This document shows, one piece after another, positions 42,068 to 51,597 of a stretch of DNA of 64,000 nt (position 1 is the first letter of the stretch; each line of letters starts with the position of its first letter). The translations under genes and the position numbers were made by a program. Source of the stretch: Actinoplanes campanulatus. Its GTDB lineage: Bacteria; Actinomycetota; Actinomycetes; Mycobacteriales; Micromonosporaceae. Location of the stretch: NCBI RefSeq assembly GCF_014647795.1, contig NZ_BMPW01000001.1, positions 496,001 to 560,000 on the forward strand. The letters are read 5' to 3'. The notes beneath the pieces were generated by a model. It saw only the letters and a list, made by a program, of their open reading frames with translations, did no database searches and was not told the DNA's origin.

Positions 42068-43096
42068 ATGGCGTTGTGGCGGATCAGGGCCACGGTCGAC
42101 GACCGTCCCGGCTACCTCTCGGTGCTGACCGCGAGCCTGGCTCTGCGGTCGGTGAACATCCTCGCCGTCCAGGTGCACACCACCGAGGAGGGCGCGGTCG
42201 ACGACTTCCTGGTGGACGCGCCGGACGCGCTCACCGAGGCCGACCTGATGGCGGCGGTGGTCAAGGGCCGCGGGCGGGACGCGTTCGTCGCCCGGGCCGA
42301 GGCGGAGGGCCTGGCCGACCAGCCGACCCGCGGCCTGGCGCTGGCCGGGCGACTGGTGCACGAGCCGGATTCCCTCGGCGAGTCCCTGGTCGCCCTGCTG
42401 GACGCCACCGACGTGCGCTGGCGGCCGGCGTCCGCCTCCGACGGTCCCGGTTTCCACGGTGGCCGGATGACGCTGATCGACCCGGCCGGCGGCTGCCTGG
42501 AGGTGCTGCGGGCGTTGCCCGCCTTCACCCCGGCCGAGTTCGCCCGGGCGCAGGCGCTGGTCGAGGTTGCCGCCTCGGTCCACCGGTTGCAGCGGGAGCA
42601 GGTGTCCCTGCTCCTGCCGGACGGCTCCGAGCTGGTGCTCCGCCCGGCCGGGCCGGACGATCTGCCCGCCGTCCGCGACCTGCACGAGGAGTGCTCGCCG
42701 GCCACGCTGCGCCACCGCTACCCGGGCGGGGTCCCCGGCGAGGCCCGGCTGCGCCGCCTCCTGGAGCCGTCCCGCGGGGTCACCCTGCTGGCGGTGGCCC
42801 CGGGCGGGTCGGTGGCGGCGATGGCGACCCTTCTCGTCGAGGGCGACCTGGGTGAGGCCGCCGTCCTGGTGGAGGACGACTGGCAGCGCCGCGGCCTGGG
42901 CACCGTCCTGCTGCGCCGGCTGCGCGCGCACGCCGAGCGGGCCGGCCTCGGCGCGGTGGTGGCGCACATCGCGAGCGACAACGTGGCGATGCTGCGCACG
43001 CTGCGGCGGCTCGGGGCGCACGCCTTCGAGCGCGACGGCGCGATGGTCAGTGTCACGATGCCGGCCGCCCGGGAGACTCCGGCGCCGTCGGCCTAG
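42068..43096 (+). CDS. ACT domain fused to a GNAT acetyltransferase
   Basis: 342 residues from ATG 42068, AAAGGAG eight bases upstream. Residues 1-75: ACT domain ([38 protein letters not shown]). Middle about 75-175: region resembling the tail of the preceding gene. Residues about 185-330: GNAT acetyltransferase with the acetyl-CoA loop [20 protein letters not shown] and [20 protein letters not shown]. An amino acid sensed by the ACT domain may regulate acetylation, as in mycobacterial KATs. Converges on bsaP with a 4-bp overlap. Confidence 0.87.
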   Translation: MALWRIRATVDDRPGYLSVLTASLALRSVNILAVQVHTTEEGAVDDFLVDAPDALTEADLMAAVVKGRGRDAFVARAEAEGLADQPTRGLALAGRLVHEPDSLGESLVALLDATDVRWRPASASDGPGFHGGRMTLIDPAGGCLEVLRALPAFTPAEFARAQALVEVAASVHRLQREQVSLLLPDGSELVLRPAGPDDLPAVRDLHEECSPATLRHRYPGGVPGEARLRRLLEPSRGVTLLAVAPGGSVAAMATLLVEGDLGEAAVLVEDDWQRRGLGTVLLRRLRAHAERAGLGAVVAHIASDNVAMLRTLRRLGAHAFERDGAMVSVTMPAARETPAPSA

Positions 43097-43269
43097 CCGG
43101 TCCGGACGCCGTGCTCCACACAGGTGGCGGTCCATCCGGTGGGGACGACCTGCACCTTCATCCGGCGGCGGCACCGCGCGCAGAACCGGGGCGGTTCCAT
43201 CGCACGTGCCGCCGCGCAACCCGTGTGGTCACCGTCGGCCGCCGGGAGCCCGCACCGGTCGCAGAACAT
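43093..43269 (-). CDS. bsaP: Biotin synthase auxiliary protein BsaP
   Basis: 58 residues: [20 protein letters not shown]... [12 protein letters not shown]... TCVEHG. The six cysteines (CDRC, TGC, CARC, TC) match the small protein next to bioB in mycobacteria, reported as needed for BioB activity, probably by helping the auxiliary Fe-S cluster. The start overlaps the bioB stop by one base (TGATG), giving tight coupling. Identity rests on the Cys pattern and adjacency. Confidence 0.83.
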   Translation of the reverse strand: MFCDRCGLPAADGDHTGCAAARAMEPPRFCARCRRRMKVQVVPTGWTATCVEHGVRTG

Positions 43270-44264
43270 CAGAAGGTCGCCGACAGGGACTTGACCGGCA
43301 TCTTCAGGTCGGCCAGCAGCTCCAGGTCGGCGGTCGCCGGGCGGCCCAGCGTGGTGAGGTAGTTGCCGACGATCACCGCGTTGATGCCGCCGAGCAGGCC
43401 GTCCCGGGTGCCCAGGTCGCCGAGGGTGATCTCGCGGCCGCCGGCGTACCGGAGGATGGTCCTGGGCATCGCCAGCCGGAAGGCGGCGATGGCGCGCAGC
43501 GCGTCCTTGCCCTCCACCACCGGCCGGTCGCCCAGCGGGGTGCCGGGCCGCGGGTTCAGGAAGTTCAGCGGCACCTCGTGCGGGTCCAGCTCGGCGAGCT
43601 GGGCGGCGAACTCGGCCCGCTGCTCGACGGTCTCGCCCAGCCCGAGGATGCCGCCGCAGCAGACCTCCATGCCGGATTCGCGAACCATCCTCAGCGTCTC
43701 CCACCGCTCCTCCCACGAATGGGTGGTCACCACGTTGGGAAAGTACGACCGGCAGGTCTCCAGATTGTGGTTGTAGCGATGCACGCCCATGTCCACCAGG
43801 TCGTCGACCTGCTCCTGGCTGAGCATGCCGAGGCTGGCGGCGACCTGGATGTCGACCGCCTCCCGGATGGCCGCGACCCCGGCGCGCATCTGCTCCATGA
43901 GCCGCTTGTCCGGCCCGCGGACGGCGGCCACGATGCAGAACTCGCTCGCGCCGGTGGCGGCGGTCTGCCTCGCGGCCTCCACCAGGGACGGAATGTCCAG
44001 CCAGACGGCCCGGACGGGGGACGCGAACAGGCCCGACTGGGAGCAGAAGTGGCAGTCCTCGGGGCAGCCGCCGGTCTTCAGCGAGACGATGCCCTCGACC
44101 TCGACCTCGGGGCCGCACCACTTCATCCGGACGTCGTGGGCGAGCTGCAACAGCTCCGGCAGCGCCTCGTCAGGCAGGCGCAGAATCTCCAGAATGTCCG
44201 CCTCGGCCAAGCCGGAACCTTCGTCGAGCACCCGGGCCCTGGCCCGGTCGAGGATGTCAGACAT
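43269..44264 (-). CDS. bioB: Biotin synthase
   Basis: Radical-SAM enzyme that inserts sulfur into dethiobiotin, the last step of biotin synthesis. 331 residues, the usual length. The SAM cluster ligands are C67, C71 and C74 in [13 protein letters not shown]; further conserved parts are [38 protein letters not shown] and [18 protein letters not shown]. Followed directly by bsaP, and divergent from bioF-bioD across a 66-bp gap. No riboswitch is evident; a shared BioQ/BirA-type operator is possible but not recognisable by eye. Confidence 0.97.
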   Translation of the reverse strand: MSDILDRARARVLDEGSGLAEADILEILRLPDEALPELLQLAHDVRMKWCGPEVEVEGIVSLKTGGCPEDCHFCSQSGLFASPVRAVWLDIPSLVEAARQTAATGASEFCIVAAVRGPDKRLMEQMRAGVAAIREAVDIQVAASLGMLSQEQVDDLVDMGVHRYNHNLETCRSYFPNVVTTHSWEERWETLRMVRESGMEVCCGGILGLGETVEQRAEFAAQLAELDPHEVPLNFLNPRPGTPLGDRPVVEGKDALRAIAAFRLAMPRTILRYAGGREITLGDLGTRDGLLGGINAVIVGNYLTTLGRPATADLELLADLKMPVKSLSATF

Positions 44265-44330
44265 GCCCGTACCCTACAGAGTTCACAGGTCGGCAGGACT
44301 GTCGGTGCTGGGTGATAGTTTCCCATTCTC

Positions 44331-45482
44331 GTGATCACTGGGGGTGTCTTGGCGGACTGGTTGGAGGCGCTGGACAGTCTGGCCCGCGAGCGGGCCAAGG
44401 CGGGGCTCACCCGTCAGTTGCGGCCGCGGGCCGCCGGCGACACCGTCGTCGATCTGGCCGGCAACGACTATCTCGGCCTCTCCGCCCACCCCCGGGTGAT
44501 CGCCGCGGCACGCGAGACCCTCGAGGGGTACGGGCTGGGCGCCACCGGTTCCCGGCTGGTCCGTGGCTCCACCGGCCCGCACGCCGAGCTGGAGGAGGCG
44601 CTGGCCGGCTGGCTGGGCGCCGAGTCCGCCCTGGTCTTCTCGTCCGGCTATCTGGCCAACCTGGCCGTGGTCCGGGCCGTCGGCGCGGTCTGCGACCTGG
44701 TGGTGTCGGACGCCTACAACCACGCCTCCCTGATCGACGGCTGCCGGATCTCCGGGCTGCCGGTGCGGGTGTCGCCGCACAACGACCCGGCCGCCGTCGC
44801 CGCGATCCTCGAAGCGCATCCGGGCCGGGCCGCCGTGGTGACCGAGTCGGTCTTCTCGGTCGACGGCGATCTCGCCCCGCTCGCCGCCCTGCACGAGGTG
44901 ACCGCGGCCCACGGCGCGCTGCTGATCGTCGACGACGCGCATGCTCTCGGCCTGCTCGGACCGTCCGGCGCGGGCGGGGTCGCGGCCGCCGGGCTGGCCG
45001 GCGCGCCCGACGTGATCGTCACGGCGACCCTGTCCAAATCGCTCGGCGGCGCCGGTGGCGTGGTGGCCGGGCCGGCGGCGTTCGTCCGCCACCTGATCGA
45101 CACGGGCCGCAGCTTCATCTACGACACGGCGCCGCCGCCGGCCGTGGTGGCCGGGGTGCTGGCCGCCGTCGGCATCGCCCGGGAGGCCGACGACCGGCGG
45201 GCCGTGCTGTTCGAGCGCGGCGCCCGGATCGCCGCTCGGCTCCGGGAGGCGGGGCTGCCGGCCCGCGATCCGGCGGCCGGGGTGCTCTCGGTGCCGGCGC
45301 CCGGGCCGGAGGCCGCCGTGGCGTGGGCCGCCGACTGCCGGGACCGTGGGGTCGCGGTCGGCTGCTTCCGGCCACCGTCGACACCGGACGGCAGCTCGCG
45401 CCTGCGGCTGACCGTGAACGCGGGCGTCCCCGAGACGGATTTCGCCCGAGCCCTGACCGTGATCCTGGAGTGCGCACCATGA
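44331..45482 (+). CDS. bioF: 8-amino-7-oxononanoate synthase
   Basis: PLP-dependent condensation of pimeloyl thioester and alanine, the first committed ring-building step in biotin synthesis. 383 residues from GTG 44331. Visible: NDYLGLSAHPRVIAAARETL, VFSSGYLANLAVVRAVGAVC, VDDAHALGLLGPSGAGG and the PLP lysine in ATLSKSLGGAGG. Its stop overlaps bioD (ATGA). The intervening aminotransferase BioA is not in the window. Confidence 0.95.
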   Translation: MITGGVLADWLEALDSLARERAKAGLTRQLRPRAAGDTVVDLAGNDYLGLSAHPRVIAAARETLEGYGLGATGSRLVRGSTGPHAELEEALAGWLGAESALVFSSGYLANLAVVRAVGAVCDLVVSDAYNHASLIDGCRISGLPVRVSPHNDPAAVAAILEAHPGRAAVVTESVFSVDGDLAPLAALHEVTAAHGALLIVDDAHALGLLGPSGAGGVAAAGLAGAPDVIVTATLSKSLGGAGGVVAGPAAFVRHLIDTGRSFIYDTAPPPAVVAGVLAAVGIAREADDRRAVLFERGARIAARLREAGLPARDPAAGVLSVPAPGPEAAVAWAADCRDRGVAVGCFRPPSTPDGSSRLRLTVNAGVPETDFARALTVILECAP

Positions 45483-46561
45483 CCACCGACCCCCCTCAGG
45501 CGTCCCGTCCCACCCACCTCTCGCTGGTCCCCCCGCACCGCGGCGGTGGCCACGGCCTGCCGGTCGCCACCGGCCCGGCCCGGCGGACGGTGGCGACGGC
45601 CCCCGACCCGTTGCAGGCCCACGGGGGCGGGCACGCTCCGGCCGTACCATCGCCGGTGGTGAGCGTGACCCCGGCCGAAACCGCCGGTGAACCGGAGGCC
45701 TCGCCACCCACCTCGCTTGCGGAGCCTTCCGCCGAGCCCGCCGAGCCCGCCATCGAGCCCGCGGAACCGGAGGCCGGCCCCGAAGCGGAAACGCCCGCTG
45801 AGACGCGGGAGACGGCGCGGCCGAGCCGGGCCGACAGCGACGAGTGGCGCGGGATCGTGCTGGTGACCGGCACCGACACCGAGGTCGGCAAGACCATCGC
45901 CACCGCCGCGATCGCCGCCGCCGCCCAGGCCGCCGGCCTCCGCGTGGCCGTGATCAAACCCGGTCAGACCGGCATCGACACCGGCATGCCGACCGACGCC
46001 GAGGTGGTGACCCGCCTGGCCGGTCCGGAGACCGTGCGCACCCTGGCCGAATTCCCGGAGCCGCTCGCCCCGCTGGCCGCCGCCAAGGTGGCCGGGCTGC
46101 CCCCGCTGGACCTGTTCGACGTGGTCGACGCGATCCGGGCCGAGGCGGAGAAACACGACCTGGTGCTGGTCGAGGGCGCCGGCGGGCTACTCGTGCCGAT
46201 GGGCGTGCGCCCGTCCGGGGAGGCGTGGACGTTCGCCGACCTGGGCACCACGCTGGGCTGCGGGATGATCGTGGTGGCCCGCGCCGGGCTCGGCACGCTG
46301 AACCACACCGCCCTCACGCTGGAGGCGCTGAACCGTCGCGGCGTCCCGGCCCGGGTGGTCCTCGGCGCCTGGCCGGCCGAGCCCGAACTGGTCCACTGGG
46401 CCAACCTGGGCGAGCTGGTCCCGCACCTGGTGGGCGCCCTGCCGGCAGGCGCCGGATCGATGGATCCCGGAGTCTTCCGCCGGTCCGCGCCCGGCTGGCT
46501 CACCCCCGCGCTGTACGGCGTTCTGGACAACTGGCGCGTCTGGGCGGAAGAGGCGGGCTGA
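45479..46561 (+). CDS. bioD: Dethiobiotin synthase with long N-terminal extension
   Basis: 360 residues from ATG 45479, which overlaps the bioF stop by 4 bp. The C-terminal about 230 residues are a normal BioD: P-loop VTGTDTEVGKTIATAAIAAA, KPGQTGIDTGMPTDAEVV, LVEGAGGLLVPMG and FADLGTTLGCGMIVVARAGLG. The first 125 residues are a low-complexity Pro/Ala/Glu region with His/Gly-rich patches, not part of the enzyme. BioD closes the ureido ring using ATP and CO2. An internal start near residue 120 could give a normal-length product, but the coupling at 45479 favours the long form. Confidence 0.92.
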   Translation: MTTDPPQASRPTHLSLVPPHRGGGHGLPVATGPARRTVATAPDPLQAHGGGHAPAVPSPVVSVTPAETAGEPEASPPTSLAEPSAEPAEPAIEPAEPEAGPEAETPAETRETARPSRADSDEWRGIVLVTGTDTEVGKTIATAAIAAAAQAAGLRVAVIKPGQTGIDTGMPTDAEVVTRLAGPETVRTLAEFPEPLAPLAAAKVAGLPPLDLFDVVDAIRAEAEKHDLVLVEGAGGLLVPMGVRPSGEAWTFADLGTTLGCGMIVVARAGLGTLNHTALTLEALNRRGVPARVVLGAWPAEPELVHWANLGELVPHLVGALPAGAGSMDPGVFRRSAPGWLTPALYGVLDNWRVWAEEAG

Positions 46562-46602
46562 CCGGACACCCGGCACAATCACCACCGAGGGAGGTGTCGC
46601 GC

Positions 46603-47373
46603 ATGCACACTGGCCGGGTGGCATTCACCCTGACGATCGACTGCGGTGGTGGCGGGATCAAGGGCTCGGTCCTCGACGAGGCCGGGACCATGCGGGCACA
46701 CCCGATCCGGGTGCCCACCCCCTATCCACTCCCGCCCGACCTGTTCGTCAAGACGCTCGTCGATCTGGGTCACCAGCTGCCGAACGCGGATCGCGTCACG
46801 GTCGGCATGCCCGGGATGATCCGGCACGGCGTGGTGGTGGCGACCCCGCACTACGTGACCCGCAGCGGCCCGCGGACCCGGGTGGACCCGGAGCTGTTCG
46901 AGGCGTGGCGGGGGTTCGACGCGCGGACCGCCCTGGCCGAGGCGTTCGGGCTGCCCACGCTGGTGCTCAACGACGCCGAGGTGCACGGCTGCGGGGTGGT
47001 CGCGGGCACCGGCTGCGAGCTGGTGCTGACCCTCGGCACCGGACTGGGCTGTGCCCTCTTCGACGGCGGCGAGCTGGCCCCGCACCTGGAGATGTCGCAG
47101 GCCCCGGTGCGGTGGGGGATGTCCTATGACACGTACATCGGCGAGCACGAGCGCCGCCGCCTCGGTGACGCGCTCTGGTCGCGCCGGGTCCGCAACGTGG
47201 TGGAGGGGCTGCGCCCGGTCTTCCTGTGGGACCGGGTCTACCTGGGCGGCGGCAACTCCCGGCTGATCACACCCGCACAGCTCGCCCGGATGGGCGACGA
47301 CGTGGTGGTGGTGCCGAACACGGCGGGCATCGTCGGCGGCGTCCGCGCCTGGACGCTGGGTCAGGTCGCCTAG
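46603..47373 (+). CDS. ROK-family sugar kinase (polyphosphate-glucokinase-like)
   Basis: 256 residues from ATG 46603, with GGGAGG upstream. The phosphate-1 loop is TIDCGGGGIKGSVLDEAG, then VGMPGMIRHGVV, the catalytic region LVLNDAEVHGCGVVAG and adenosine loop TLGTGLGCALFDGGELAPHLE. The length and pattern match PpgK-like glucose kinases rather than repressor-type ROK proteins, as no helix-turn-helix is present. The zinc-site cysteines of classical ROK proteins are not obvious. Lies 42 bp after bioD and may be in the same transcript. Confidence 0.85.
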   Translation: MHTGRVAFTLTIDCGGGGIKGSVLDEAGTMRAHPIRVPTPYPLPPDLFVKTLVDLGHQLPNADRVTVGMPGMIRHGVVVATPHYVTRSGPRTRVDPELFEAWRGFDARTALAEAFGLPTLVLNDAEVHGCGVVAGTGCELVLTLGTGLGCALFDGGELAPHLEMSQAPVRWGMSYDTYIGEHERRRLGDALWSRRVRNVVEGLRPVFLWDRVYLGGGNSRLITPAQLARMGDDVVVVPNTAGIVGGVRAWTLGQVA

Positions 47374-47999
47374 GTCGTGACCTGCCAGACGGTGGTTCGG
47401 CGGATCGGGACGCCCTCCAGGTCCTCGACCACCGGGACGTCGTACTCGGCGCGGCGAATCAGGCCCTCCGGCAGGTAGGCGCGGCCCGGATCGCCGACCA
47501 GGACCAGGGAGCCGCGGGCGGCGGAGCGGCGCAGGAACGGCAGGACCCGGCCGGCCATCTCCCGGCTGTAGAAGACGTCGCCGGCCAGGACGACGCCGTA
47601 CCGGTCGTCGCTGTCCAGCAGGTCGGCCTCGACGGTCTCCACCGGCATGCCGTTGGCCTCGGCGTTGACCCGGGCGGCGGCCAGCGACAGCGGGTCGATG
47701 TCGTTGGCGACGACCGGGCGCGCGCCGGCCCGGGCCGCGGCCACCGCGACCAGTCCGGAGCCGGTGGCCAGGTCGAGGACACTGCGCCCGGCGACCAGGT
47801 CGGGCTCGTCCAGGATGTGCCGGGCCAGCGCCTGCCCGCCGGCCCAGGCGAACGCCCAGAACGGCGGCGGCTGCGGCGTGCCGGCCGCCTCGGTCGCCTC
47901 CCAGAGGGCGATCGAGTCCTCGGCCTGGTACAGCGAGACCTCGGGGACGAACGGGACCGGCGCCAGGACCGTGTGGGCGTGGACGAACTCCAGAAGCAC
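47370..47999 (-). CDS. Class I SAM-dependent methyltransferase (ETFB-lysine/METTL20-like)
   Basis: 209 residues from GTG 47999. Motif I: VLDLATGSGLVAVAAARAGA; then VVANDIDPLSLAAARVNAEA, and GDVFYSREMAGRVLPFL. The N-terminal PPPFWAFAWAGGQALARHIL segment is typical of the ETFB-lysine and ribosomal-protein methyltransferase group. Target unknown. The stop overlaps the convergent ROK gene by 4 bp. Confidence 0.87.
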   Translation of the reverse strand: MLLEFVHAHTVLAPVPFVPEVSLYQAEDSIALWEATEAAGTPQPPPFWAFAWAGGQALARHILDEPDLVAGRSVLDLATGSGLVAVAAARAGARPVVANDIDPLSLAAARVNAEANGMPVETVEADLLDSDDRYGVVLAGDVFYSREMAGRVLPFLRRSAARGSLVLVGDPGRAYLPEGLIRRAEYDVPVVEDLEGVPIRRTTVWQVTT

Positions 48000-48077
48000 C
48001 CACCGATTGTGCCGTTGCCGCTCAGAGGCCCGGCGACCGGGCCGATCAGGACTGGGGAGAACGTCGGAGGGAGCGGG

Positions 48078-51000
48078 ATGCCGACACGGTGGCCGGCCAC
48101 CATCTTCGGCGCCTGGATGGTGGTGCTCGCCGTGGCCTTCGGGCTGCAGCCGGGACTGCGGGCTCCGCTCCTGTTGATCGCCGGTGCCTCCGCCGTGGCA
48201 GCACTGACCCTCGGCATCCGCCGCAGCCAACCGGACGACGTACGCCCGTGGTGGGTCCTGGCCGGCGCGGTCGGAGTGTCCGCGCTCGGAGGCGCGGCCG
48301 CCGGCGCCCCGGACTTCCTCACCGACCGGCTGACCTGGCTGGAACCGGCCGGCACGGCGCTCCTGCTGGTCGGCTACGCGGCCCTGGCGGTGGCGCTGGC
48401 CGGGTTCGTGGACCGGCGGACCAGCTCGTCGCGGGACCGGGCCGGGCTGCTCGACGCGCTCATGGTCACCTCCGGCGTGGCGCTGCTGATCTGGACCTTC
48501 GTGGTCGGCCCGCGGCTGGAGAGCTCGGTCGCGACCGGCTGGACCGAGGTGGCCATGCCGGTCGCCGACCTGCTCTGCCTGGGCCTGCTGGTCCGGCTGG
48601 CGACCATGCCCGGCCGCCTGGTGGCGCCCGGCTACATCCTGGGCGCCGGTGTGGTGGCGCTGCTCGCCGCCGACGTGGCCCGGGGTTCCGGGTACGGGCA
48701 GCTGGCCCTCTACACGGCGGCCGGGCTGGCGGCGCTGATCCCGTCGATGGCGGAGCTGACCCGCCCGGCCGAGTCGCCGCCCATCGAGACGAGTCACGCC
48801 CGGCTGGCGCTGCTCGGGGTGGCCGCCATGGCGGCCCCGACCGTGCTGCTGGTGAAGATGTTCCGGGACGGCCAGTACGCCGGCCTGACCGTGGTGGCCG
48901 CGCTGAGCACGCTGATGATGGCGCTGGTGCTGGCCCGGATGGCCGGCATCATGGCGAACCACCGGAAGGCGATGTCCCGGGAGCGGGCGCTGCGGGAGGC
49001 GTCCGCGGCCCTCGTGTCGGCCGCCGACGTGGAGGCGGTGGGGCTGGCCGTACGCACCGCGGTCGCCCAGCTCATCCCGGACGACGTGCCGAACGGGGTG
49101 GTGCTGGCCATCGCGATCGCGCAGGCCGAACCGCAGTCGCCGGAGGCGGTGGCGCAGGCCGCCGTGGACCGGGCCACCGGCACCGCCGCGCGCCTGGTCA
49201 CCACCCGGGACGTGGACTGGGCGGTGGCGGTACGCCTCACCCAGTTCACCAAGACACTGCGCTGCCCCATGGTGCTCAAGGACCGGCCGGCCGGCGACCC
49301 GCTGGTCGGCGTTCTGCACGTGGGCGCCCCCGCCTGGGCGCTGCTGGAGTTGCAGCGGTCGGTGGAGGTGCTGGCCGGGCAGGTGGCGCTGGCCCTGGAG
49401 CGGATCGCGCTCGGGCACGAGGTGACCCGGCAGAACAGCGAGAGGTACTTCCGGACCCTCGTCCAGAACACCGCCGACGTGATCACGATCGTCGACGACC
49501 AGGACCGGATCCGGTACGCCAGCCCGTCCGCGATCGGCGTCTTCGGCGGTGACCCGACCGGCTACTTCCTGCCCGAGGTGATCCACCCGGGCGAGCGGGA
49601 CCGGCTGGGCGAGGTGCTCACCGCGGTCCGGAGCGGCCACCAGCCGGACGAGCAGCCGGACTTCCGGGCGCGCGGCAACCGCAGCACCGAGGTGCTGCTC
49701 GAACTGCAATGCCGGGACCTGCGGGCCGACCCGACGGTGTCCGCCCTGGTCATCACGATGCGGGACGTGACCGAGCAGCGGCGCCTCCAGAACGAGCTGA
49801 CCCATCAGGCGTTCCACGACGCGATGACCGGCCTGGCGAACCGGGTGCTGTTCAACGACCGGCTGCGGCACGCGGCGGCCCGCAGCGCCCGGGACGGCTC
49901 GGTGATCGGCGTGCTCTTCATCGACCTGGACGACTTCAAGATCGTGAACGACACCCTCGGGCACGCGGTCGGCGACCAGCTGCTGATCGCGGTGGCGCAC
50001 CGGATCGCCGGGGCGTTGCGGGCCGACGACACGGCGGCCCGGCTCGGCGGTGACGAGTTCGCCGCCCTGGTGGAGAACGTCAACGACCCGGGCGCCGTGG
50101 AGGAGACCGCCAACCGGATCTTCACGGCGCTGGCCGAGCCGATCGCCACCGACGCCAAGCCCCTGTACGCGGCGGCCAGCATCGGCATCACCACCACCCC
50201 CGAGGGCAACGACGCCGACGAACTGCTGCGCCAGGCCGACCTGGCCCTGTACGTGGCCAAGGGCGCCGGCAAGAACCAGTGGCGCCGTTACCAGGCACAC
50301 CTGCACGACGAGATGGTGCAGCGCCTGGAACTGCGGTCGGCGCTGGACCACGCCGTCAACGAGGGCCACTTCCTGCTGCACTACCAGCCGATCGTGGACC
50401 TGCCCAGCGGCATGGCGGTCGGGTTCGAGGCGCTGGTCCGCTGGCACCACCCGAAGCGCGGGATCGTCACGCCGGAGGAGTTCATCGAGGTAGCCGAGGA
50501 GAGCGGCCTGATCCTGCCGATGGGCCGCTGGGTGCTGGAGGAGGCGCTGCGCACGGTCGCCGAGTGGCGCCGCATCCTGCCGGCCGGCCAGGCCCCGTAC
50601 GTCAGCGTCAACGTCTCGGTCCGGCAGTTCCGCGAGTCCGGGTTCGTCGAGCAGGTCCGTGCCGCGCTCACCCACACCGGCGTGCCACCGCACGGCCTGA
50701 TGCTGGAGATCACCGAGACCCTGCTGGTGAAGGACGACGAACGGATCTGGACCGATCTGGGCGCACTGCGGGAGATGGGCATCCGGATCGCCATCGACGA
50801 CTTCGGCACTGGCTACTCGTCACTCGGCTACCTGCGCCAGCGCCCGATCGACATCATCAAGATCGACAAGACGTTCATCGACGACATGGTCTCCAGCCCG
50901 CAGCCGATGGCCCTGGTAAGCGGCATCGTGAGCCTGGCGCAGTCGCTCGGCCTCACGGTCATCGCCGAGGGCATCGAGAGCCCCACCCACCGCGAGGTGC

Positions 51001-51107
51001 TGGTCCGCCTCGGCTGCCCGCTCGGCCAGGGCTTCCTCTTCTCCAGTCCGCTCGGCCCCACCGAGGTCCTGGCCTGGCTGCGCAGCACCCAGCAGATAGC
51101 CGTCTGA
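48078..51107 (+). CDS. Membrane GGDEF-EAL cyclic-di-GMP protein with PAS domain
   Basis: 1009 residues from ATG 48078, GGAGGGAG upstream. Order: an N-terminal block of eight to nine hydrophobic helices (1 to about 300), a GAF-like region, PAS domain about 455-570 (YFRTLVQNTADVITIVDDQD), GGDEF domain with intact GGDEF and an RxxD inhibitory site (RADD) five residues before it, then EAL domain with EALVRWHHP, ITETLLV and IDDFGTGYSSLGYLR. Both catalytic signatures look intact, so it may make and degrade c-di-GMP. The 3' end including the stop is duplicated in tandem at 51060-51155. Confidence 0.95.
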   Translation: MPTRWPATIFGAWMVVLAVAFGLQPGLRAPLLLIAGASAVAALTLGIRRSQPDDVRPWWVLAGAVGVSALGGAAAGAPDFLTDRLTWLEPAGTALLLVGYAALAVALAGFVDRRTSSSRDRAGLLDALMVTSGVALLIWTFVVGPRLESSVATGWTEVAMPVADLLCLGLLVRLATMPGRLVAPGYILGAGVVALLAADVARGSGYGQLALYTAAGLAALIPSMAELTRPAESPPIETSHARLALLGVAAMAAPTVLLVKMFRDGQYAGLTVVAALSTLMMALVLARMAGIMANHRKAMSRERALREASAALVSAADVEAVGLAVRTAVAQLIPDDVPNGVVLAIAIAQAEPQSPEAVAQAAVDRATGTAARLVTTRDVDWAVAVRLTQFTKTLRCPMVLKDRPAGDPLVGVLHVGAPAWALLELQRSVEVLAGQVALALERIALGHEVTRQNSERYFRTLVQNTADVITIVDDQDRIRYASPSAIGVFGGDPTGYFLPEVIHPGERDRLGEVLTAVRSGHQPDEQPDFRARGNRSTEVLLELQCRDLRADPTVSALVITMRDVTEQRRLQNELTHQAFHDAMTGLANRVLFNDRLRHAAARSARDGSVIGVLFIDLDDFKIVNDTLGHAVGDQLLIAVAHRIAGALRADDTAARLGGDEFAALVENVNDPGAVEETANRIFTALAEPIATDAKPLYAAASIGITTTPEGNDADELLRQADLALYVAKGAGKNQWRRYQAHLHDEMVQRLELRSALDHAVNEGHFLLHYQPIVDLPSGMAVGFEALVRWHHPKRGIVTPEEFIEVAEESGLILPMGRWVLEEALRTVAEWRRILPAGQAPYVSVNVSVRQFRESGFVEQVRAALTHTGVPPHGLMLEITETLLVKDDERIWTDLGALREMGIRIAIDDFGTGYSSLGYLRQRPIDIIKIDKTFIDDMVSSPQPMALVSGIVSLAQSLGLTVIAEGIESPTHREVLVRLGCPLGQGFLFSSPLGPTEVLAWLRSTQQIAV

Positions 51108-51155
51108 ACCGAGGTCCTGGCCTGGCTGCGCAGCACGCAGCAGATAGCCGTCTGA
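51060..51155 (+). repeat. 48-bp tandem duplication spanning the stop codon
   Basis: The last 15 codons plus stop of the GGDEF-EAL gene (51060-51107) are repeated immediately at 51108-51155 with one C/G change. The unit is a multiple of three, so readthrough of the first TGA would append the same 15 residues. Confidence 0.97.
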
Positions 51156-51556
51156 TCGGCATGGGTCACCCCCGCACAGGTTTCGCGTACGCCCCGCGGC
51201 GACGCCGAATCCCCGGCCATTTCCCGGCCGGGCGCTTTCCCGCACGCATGGGCCGGCCCCCCGTTTTCCGGGCGCCGGACGCCGCCGGATACCCTTTCCG
51301 GCCCGCCGGACCGGCCGCCCGCGAAGGCCCGGAGGGTTCCGCGCGGCCACGGTTGCGTCGGTCCGGTACCGTCTCATTCCCCGCCGGTTAACGGCCCTTT
51401 AGCGGCCGGCCTTTCCCAGGTCCCGTGCGCGGCTTTCCCCGGCCGGCGGCCGGCTCGTTCCCGTGTACCGGAACCGGAATAGCGCCGATCGCGCCCACTA
51501 TCGAAGACCGCCGCTGAGGTCAGAGCGGGTCCGGGCCGTCCACAAGAGACGCCAAC
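51156..51556. other. Gene-free stretch between the GGDEF-EAL gene and lsr2
   Basis: About 400 bp with no credible coding frame and no clear signal beyond short GC-rich dyads. Confidence 0.5.
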
Positions 51557-51584
51557 GGCGCCGCCCGGAAACCCGGACGGCGCC
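51557..51584 (-). terminator. Terminator of lsr2
   Basis: On the minus strand a 12-bp stem (GGCGCCGTCCGG against CCGGGCGGCGCC, one wobble pair) with a four-base loop, 13 bp after the lsr2 stop. Confidence 0.8.
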
Positions 51585-51597
51585 GCCGCGGAGCGCT

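Noticed and set aside
44265-44330. Biotin riboswitch or clear BioQ operator between bioB and bioF
   Set aside because: No known biotin riboswitch class, and no convincing dyad in this 66-bp gap.
47226-48077. Long upstream extension of the GGDEF-EAL frame
   Set aside because: Antisense to the methyltransferase gene; ATG 48078 has a strong ribosome site and begins the membrane domain.
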